From: a bacterium CG2_30_54_10
GTDB taxonomy: Bacteria > Muiribacteriota > Ozemobacteria > Ozemobacterales > Ozemobacteraceae
Assembly: GCA_001872985.1 (NCBI GenBank)
Contig: MNYA01000385.1
Coordinates: 1-10,510, forward strand
Direction of reading: 5' to 3'
Length of the DNA: 10,510 nucleotides
Part shown: positions 7,112 through 10,510 of the stretch, one piece after another
Layout: each line of letters begins with the position of its first letter
Position numbering within the stretch: position 1 is the first letter of the stretch
Position numbers and translations under genes: made by a program
The notes under the pieces: model-generated
What the model was told of the DNA's origin: nothing
The model's database searches: none
The model's input: only the letters and a program-made list of their open reading frames with translations

Positions 7112-8405
7112 GAAATACCTTTTGAGCGGTTACGAAAAAACTCTCGATTCCATTTCTGGGATCGGGAAGTTCGGCTTGAGGAACATCTTGAGTTGGAAAT
7201 TTATTTTTCTTCTCATACTGGTGCCTTTGGGTTGGCTGACCAAGCCTGAGACCGGCGTCAGCGCGGCCGGCAAGAACAATTTGACCAGGATCGATTTCGC
7301 TCAGGACATGGCTGCGACGATCGAAAGCATCGGCATCAATCACCCTCTGAAGCGCCCGGCAAAGACATTCATCGGAATGCCGTTTCAGGATGTCAGCCCG
7401 GAGCAATGGAATTCGCTCGAACCGTTGCTCCGATCGGATCTCATTAGCGGGTTTCCCGACCGGACGTTTCGTCCCTCGGATCCGATCCGTTGGGGTGAGG
7501 TTCTCTTGAATTGGGGGCGAATGATTGAGTCATTCAAGGTTTTCATGGGCAATGAGGCGGTCGTGGAGAACCGCGGCAAGATTCCCGCGAACTGGGCGTG
7601 GTTGGAGTCCAAACTTGTTTCCATGGAGCGCCTCGGTCTGATTGATGATCTGTTTCTTTCAAAGATTCGCTCTGAAAGAGTGGCCGATTTACTGGGCATG
7701 AATGAATTGATCGGGATGACCGTTCGGGTTTGTAAGGAACGGATTCGCCACCGGGAATTCCCCGAAACAGCATCCGCCGATTCCACCAGCTCCAGCCTCA
7801 GCTCTCTCTCCCCCTTTCCCTCGCCCTCCATCACCAACTCCGCAATCGCGATTCCAATGCAGACCGCCGCAGCCCTCAAACCGACTGCGAACTTGGAAAC
7901 CGAGACTGAGCCGACTTCACAAGCGTGGTTTTCCGTGTCCGTACTGAACTCGATCACCAGAAAGCCTGTTGAGAATATTCAATTGGTGGTCAACGGCAGA
8001 GAGTTAATCGCATCCCCGGACGGGTTGTTCAGGCTTCCAAATACCGGATCAGGCGAAAAGTTGGAGATGCTTTTCGCCGCTGATGGTTACAAAAGTCTGC
8101 AGATGAAGTACAAGCCTGGAACAAAAAAACAGGTGCAGATTCTTTTGAAACCGATCCGTGCAATCTGCAAGCTCTCTGTCGTCTCAGCCGCTGATGGCAA
8201 GCCGGTCCGTATTTTTCGAGCCCTCATCGACGGGCAAGCCGGGGTCGTTGCTGAAACAGGCTCCGTGGTGTTCAGGACTATCAAGCCCGGATACCACAAC
8301 GTGGAAATTGCTGCCGCCGGCTTTCTCGATGAACGCAAGCTGCTATTTGTCGAGGAGGACGGAACGAATCGAACAATGCGCCTTCAACCCAGGTTCCACG
8401 ACTGA
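7086..8405 (+). CDS. Membrane-anchored SLH protein with tandem carboxypeptidase-regulatory-like domains
   Basis: The 439-residue protein has an N-terminal membrane helix or uncleaved signal (about 37-52, WKFIFLLILVPLGWL). An SLH motif end follows (65-78, NLTRIDFAQDMAAT), then one well-formed SLH motif (100-147: FQDVSPEQW, LLRSDLISGFPDRTFRPSDPIRWGEVL, each keyed on FQDV, GFPDRTFRP and RWGEV) and a degenerate third (168-212). A Ser/Pro/Thr-rich linker spans about 229-280. The C-terminal region contains two beta-sandwich-like repeats (about 281-356 and 358-435). They share a V.....GKPV/RKPV start and a GYK/GYH loop and resemble PEGA or carboxypeptidase-regulatory-like domains. SLH triplets commonly bind pyruvylated cell-wall polymers or peptidoglycan, so it is probably a wall-anchored surface or periplasmic scaffold. 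CTGGAG (7076-7081) stands four bases before ATG 7086. This is the last gene of the + strand run. Confidence 0.8.
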   Translation: MVFNSPQIRKYLLSGYEKTLDSISGIGKFGLRNILSWKFIFLLILVPLGWLTKPETGVSAAGKNNLTRIDFAQDMAATIESIGINHPLKRPAKTFIGMPFQDVSPEQWNSLEPLLRSDLISGFPDRTFRPSDPIRWGEVLLNWGRMIESFKVFMGNEAVVENRGKIPANWAWLESKLVSMERLGLIDDLFLSKIRSERVADLLGMNELIGMTVRVCKERIRHREFPETASADSTSSSLSSLSPFPSPSITNSAIAIPMQTAAALKPTANLETETEPTSQAWFSVSVLNSITRKPVENIQLVVNGRELIASPDGLFRLPNTGSGEKLEMLFAADGYKSLQMKYKPGTKKQVQILLKPIRAICKLSVVSAADGKPVRIFRALIDGQAGVVAETGSVVFRTIKPGYHNVEIAAAGFLDERKLLFVEEDGTNRTMRLQPRFHD

Positions 8406-8506
8406 GCAACGATCGGAGTGTGACCTTTAATGGATGTAAAGACTGTTAACAAAGGATTGTTAACAAAAGATTGTTAACAGCTCAGGTTGCGTTTGAGGCT
8501 TCTTCG
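8406..8506. other. Convergent intergenic gap
   Basis: The + strand cluster and the - strand radical SAM gene end facing each other across 101 bp. No classic hairpin-plus-T-tract terminator is visible for either direction. The only notable structure is the GTTAAC repeat described separately. Confidence 0.6.
8445..8479. repeat. Three 14-bp-spaced GTTAAC repeats forming alternative hairpins
   Basis: GTTAAC occurs at 8445, 8459 and 8473 in near-identical 14-bp units (GTTAACAAAGGATT, GTTAACAAAAGATT, GTTAACA). Neighbouring units pair perfectly: GTTAACAA with TTGTTAAC, eight base pairs, across loops AGGA (8445-8464) or AAGA (8459-8478). The two hairpins share the middle arm and so exclude each other. 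The repeat could be a protein-binding array or a weak two-way termination or mRNA-end structure. TTGTTAACAA also occurs at 59-68. Confidence 0.7.
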
Positions 8507-9457
8507 TCAGGCGTGCTCCGAGTTATTGAGTTGGCGCCGCCATAATCCGTCATGGCCAACCTCTACCAGGTTTTGTGCCTTCAGATTTTTCAGGGTTTCG
8601 AGGATCAGGTCACCGGAAAGGTTGAGCACCCGCTCCATCTGCCCGATAGAGCATGGGTGCCGCAGCAGCAAGGCCTGAATAGCCTCGTGTGCCGGAGGCG
8701 GCTTGCGAACTCCCTTCCGGGGAAGCGGGCTGTGATCGAATGCGGTTGAAATTGGAACAAAAACCCGGAGGTGCTCTTTAAAGCTTTCCAGCTCATCGAC
8801 TGAAGCAGGGCGGATCTCGCCATCCACCGGAGGGCGGACGGCAGTGTTCAGGTAAATGCTTGCAAGGTTCGACAGGTTCGCGATGTATCCTTGCAAGCCG
8901 GCGATTTCAATCGGAGTGTCGTTCAACCCGGGGCAGACGAAAATCTCCAGGTCGACGATCCCTTTGTACATGCCGCAAAATTTGCGCAACCCGTCCAGGA
9001 CTTCGTTCAGAATCAAGTCGACCGGTGGGCGGTGGATCCGGGTAAATGTTGCTTCGTTCACAGTCGTCAGAGTCGGAAGAATCCTGTCGGAAAGCAAAAG
9101 TTCCGACCTGACGTCTTCACGGCCCAAAAGGGTGCTGTTCGTGATTACGCAACTTGGAGCCACACCCATCGCTTTCACCTCGGCGAGCAGCCTCCCCAGA
9201 CCGGCATGCAGAGTCGGTTCCCCGGCTCCTGAAAACGTTAACCAGTCTGGCGGATCGATCTCGTCCAGGGTGAGTCTCAGCTCTTCGATAACCTCGGCCG
9301 GATCGCAGAACATTTGTCGTTCCAGGGTTTGATGAGTTGTCGCGGAGAGCTGGCAGTAACGGCAGTCAAGGGTGCAGGTCTTGACCGGAGTCAAATCGAT
9401 TCCAAGAGATTGACCCAACCTGCGCGAAGGAACGGGGCCGAAGACGAACTTGTTCAT
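8507..9457 (-). CDS. Radical SAM protein, COG0731-type
   Basis: The 316-residue protein opens with FGPVPSRRLGQSLGIDLTP and the radical SAM cluster motif CTLDCRYC (Cys28, Cys32, Cys35), which ligates a 4Fe-4S cluster and cleaves S-adenosylmethionine. The SAM-contacting GAGEPT (about 78-83) follows, along with later family landmarks VITNSTLL and LEIFVCPGLND. This N-terminus is typical of a widespread, poorly characterised group related by name to wyosine-forming enzymes; the substrate is unknown. The last 60-70 residues (AIQALLLRHP, SIGQMERVLNLSGDLILETLKNLKAQNLVE) look like a winged-helix segment, common at the end of this group. The start ATG lies 18 bp after the stop of the upstream exported-protein gene, so the two are likely co-transcribed. 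A weak GGGA precedes the ATG. Confidence 0.92.
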   Translation of the reverse strand: MNKFVFGPVPSRRLGQSLGIDLTPVKTCTLDCRYCQLSATTHQTLERQMFCDPAEVIEELRLTLDEIDPPDWLTFSGAGEPTLHAGLGRLLAEVKAMGVAPSCVITNSTLLGREDVRSELLLSDRILPTLTTVNEATFTRIHRPPVDLILNEVLDGLRKFCGMYKGIVDLEIFVCPGLNDTPIEIAGLQGYIANLSNLASIYLNTAVRPPVDGEIRPASVDELESFKEHLRVFVPISTAFDHSPLPRKGVRKPPPAHEAIQALLLRHPCSIGQMERVLNLSGDLILETLKNLKAQNLVEVGHDGLWRRQLNNSEHA

Positions 9458-9475
9458 TCCCGGCTCAGACTAGCG

Positions 9476-10114
9476 TCATTCGATCGAAAGAGCGACATCG
9501 GCCTTCACTTCCGTGAGTTTCAATTGGTCGCCCGCCCGTCCGATTGTTGCACCGAACTTGTACGGGGGAGAAAAAAAGCCGTCAACCCTGATCACGACCG
9601 GGAAAACCGTCTTGCCGAACTTGAACTCGGAAACCTTGTAGCCGGCGAACACTCTGCCCAGGCCGTTCACACCGTCCTTCAGGTTGACCTTCGCGTTTGC
9701 CTTTGCCCAGTCTTTCAGCTTCTGGTTGAAAAGGATGATATTTCCTCCGAACCCGCCGCCGAAGAAAATCCGTTTTTCGGGACCGTTGTACCAGTAGCGG
9801 TTGTAGCAGCACTGAACTCGATCGATGCGTTCCCGGTGCGGCATGTTGAAAATTTCCATCGGCCGCCAGGAATACTCGATTACCTCTGAAAACCGCTCCT
9901 TGCGCTTGATGAAGGCCACGCGCGGTTCAAAGAAGTCCCGGTATCCATCCTTCCGAAACCATTTGATTCCGAACGACGGCTTGACTTTCTCAAGAACCGC
10001 GGGCTTTTTTCCCTCGGATGATGGGGATGCGGACAACAGGCCGGCGTCAGTCGGCGCTGCTATTGAAAAACAGAACAATAAGGCGCAGAGGAAAGACAGT
10101 CGAAATCTGAGCAT
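9476..10114 (-). CDS. Exported protein of unknown function
   Basis: This 212-residue protein is not recognised. It begins with a clear signal peptide: basic MLRFR, a hydrophobic core LSFLCALLFCFSIAA, and a likely cut near DAG (about 24/25). The mature part is basic and aromatic, with a glycine-rich stretch FFGGGFGGN, an adjacent cysteine pair (QCC) and a C-terminal half of alternating hydrophobic residues suggesting beta structure (TVFPVVIRVDGFF, LKLTEVKADVAL). It should be periplasmic or surface-located. The start chosen is the ATG at 10114 because AAGGGG sits six bases upstream; ATG at 10135 would add seven residues that spoil the signal peptide's charged start. It precedes the radical SAM gene by 18 bp on the same strand. 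No thioether- or peptide-modification motif links it clearly to that enzyme. Confidence 0.8.
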   Translation of the reverse strand: MLRFRLSFLCALLFCFSIAAPTDAGLLSASPSSEGKKPAVLEKVKPSFGIKWFRKDGYRDFFEPRVAFIKRKERFSEVIEYSWRPMEIFNMPHRERIDRVQCCYNRYWYNGPEKRIFFGGGFGGNIILFNQKLKDWAKANAKVNLKDGVNGLGRVFAGYKVSEFKFGKTVFPVVIRVDGFFSPPYKFGATIGRAGDQLKLTEVKADVALSIE

Positions 10115-10128
10115 TGGCATCCCCTTGT

Positions 10129-10287
10129 TCAGCATTCATTGACCTGGTGGCAGTTTAATTCAAAATCCAATTCGGTTTGTGCGTATCCTCCTGAATCATC
10201 ATCTTCCTGAATCGTCAGAATCGGGGGAATTCTATAGAGTCGATTCTTGAGTTGATTCGACTGTATCTGCTCAAAAAGAAGGGGCAT
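10129..10287 (-). CDS. Doubtful 52-residue small reading frame
   Basis: A frame starting MPLLFEQIQSNQLKNRLYR and ending in acidic then Cys-containing residues (EDDDSGGYAQ, HQVNEC) fills the gap between the right repeat and the exported-protein gene. It lies outside the repeat and has ordinary amino-acid composition, but there is no good ribosome site before its ATG and codon use is more AT-rich than its neighbours. An upstream in-frame ATG at 10317 falls inside the repeat. It may be a small gene, a remnant of one truncated by repeat insertion, or chance. Confidence 0.2.
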   Translation of the reverse strand: MPLLFEQIQSNQLKNRLYRIPPILTIQEDDDSGGYAQTELDFELNCHQVNEC

Positions 10288-10309
10288 TAGCTGATTCTCA
10301 ACATATAAG

Positions 10310-10444
10310 GGGTGCATTCCCGAAAAAAGGTATTCGCCAAGCTGGTGGCGACACCCCAAAGATGAGAACGTGTCATTGCGAGCGAAGCGAAGCAATCTTT
10401 TCGATCGAGATTGCTTCGTCGCTTGCGCTCCTCGCAATGACATA
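10310..10444 (-). repeat. Right copy of 135-bp palindromic repeat, inverted
   Basis: This is the reverse complement of 96-230, identical except at 10342. The hairpin part is at 10371-10442 and the GGTGCATTCCC end faces into the window. Together with the left copy it brackets all genes in the window as a long inverted repeat about 10.1 kb apart. Confidence 0.9.
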
Positions 10445-10490
10445 CCTTCTTCGTTGATGCGCTGCCACTGCTGTTCTTTCGACCGGCTAC

Positions 10491-10510
10491 CTCTTTTTTG
10501 GAATGCGCCC
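10491..10510 (+). repeat. Edge of another repeat unit, + orientation
   Basis: CTCTTTTTTGGAATGCGCCC at the window's end resembles the closing part of the 135-bp unit (CCTTTTTTCGGGAATGCACCC, 210-230). In the left copy this motif also precedes a palindrome, so a further unit may begin just beyond the window. Confidence 0.4.

Noticed and set aside
8445..8479. CRISPR array
   Set aside because: The repeats are only 14 bp in period with no spacers, and no cas gene is present.
8856..9332. 158-residue + strand frame
   Set aside because: It is antisense to the radical SAM gene, which has a full cluster motif and family length.
10318..10443. Upstream extension of the small - strand frame
   Set aside because: This part is the right repeat copy translated (SLRGAQATKQS type), a well-known spurious product.

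Overview
The window reads as one 10-kb segment of a Gram-negative-type (diderm) bacterial chromosome. It lies between two nearly perfect inverted copies of a 135-bp palindromic intergenic repeat (96-230 and 10310-10444, one mismatch by eye). The taxon cannot be fixed from the sequence. A PilQ-like AMIN/STN protein implies an outer membrane, and S-layer-homology (SLH)-type motifs occur in the same cluster. That combination suggests a deep-branching diderm lineage (a Riflebacteria-like group is one guess) rather than an ordinary proteobacterium. Base composition is moderately GC-rich and looks uniform across the main genes.

Layout. 1-371 is intergenic: a GC-rich hairpin at the left edge, then the left repeat copy and a fragment of a second unit. 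372-8405 is a tightly packed + strand gene run that is probably one operon: (1) a YmdB/TIGR00282-type metallophosphoesterase homologue that has lost nearly all its metal ligands; (2) a CHASE2-class III adenylate cyclase split by an apparent one-base frameshift near 1814-1825; (3) a two-GAF HD-GYP cyclic-di-GMP phosphodiesterase; (4) a zinc ribbon-transmembrane protein with degenerate SLH-like repeats; (5) an exported AMIN+STN protein resembling the N-terminus of the PilQ secretin; (6) a membrane-anchored SLH protein with tandem carboxypeptidase-regulatory-like beta-sandwiches. 8406-8506 is a convergent intergenic gap holding three 14-bp-spaced GTTAAC repeats. 8507-10114 is a - strand pair: an exported protein of unknown function, then a COG0731-type radical SAM enzyme. 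10115-10510 is intergenic, with a doubtful small reading frame, the right repeat copy and the edge of another repeat.

Working together (inference). Genes 1-3 form a nucleotide second-messenger module: cAMP synthesis gated by an extracytoplasmic CHASE2 sensor, c-di-GMP breakdown gated by GAF domains, and a probable non-catalytic cyclic-nucleotide phosphodiesterase relative. Genes 4-6 form an envelope module. Three of the cluster's products pair a membrane or export signal with domains typical of peptidoglycan or S-layer attachment and secretin assembly. The shared strand, short gaps and overlaps suggest the signalling and envelope modules are expressed together, possibly for surface structures or type IV pilus-like motility. 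This is a hypothesis from gene context only.
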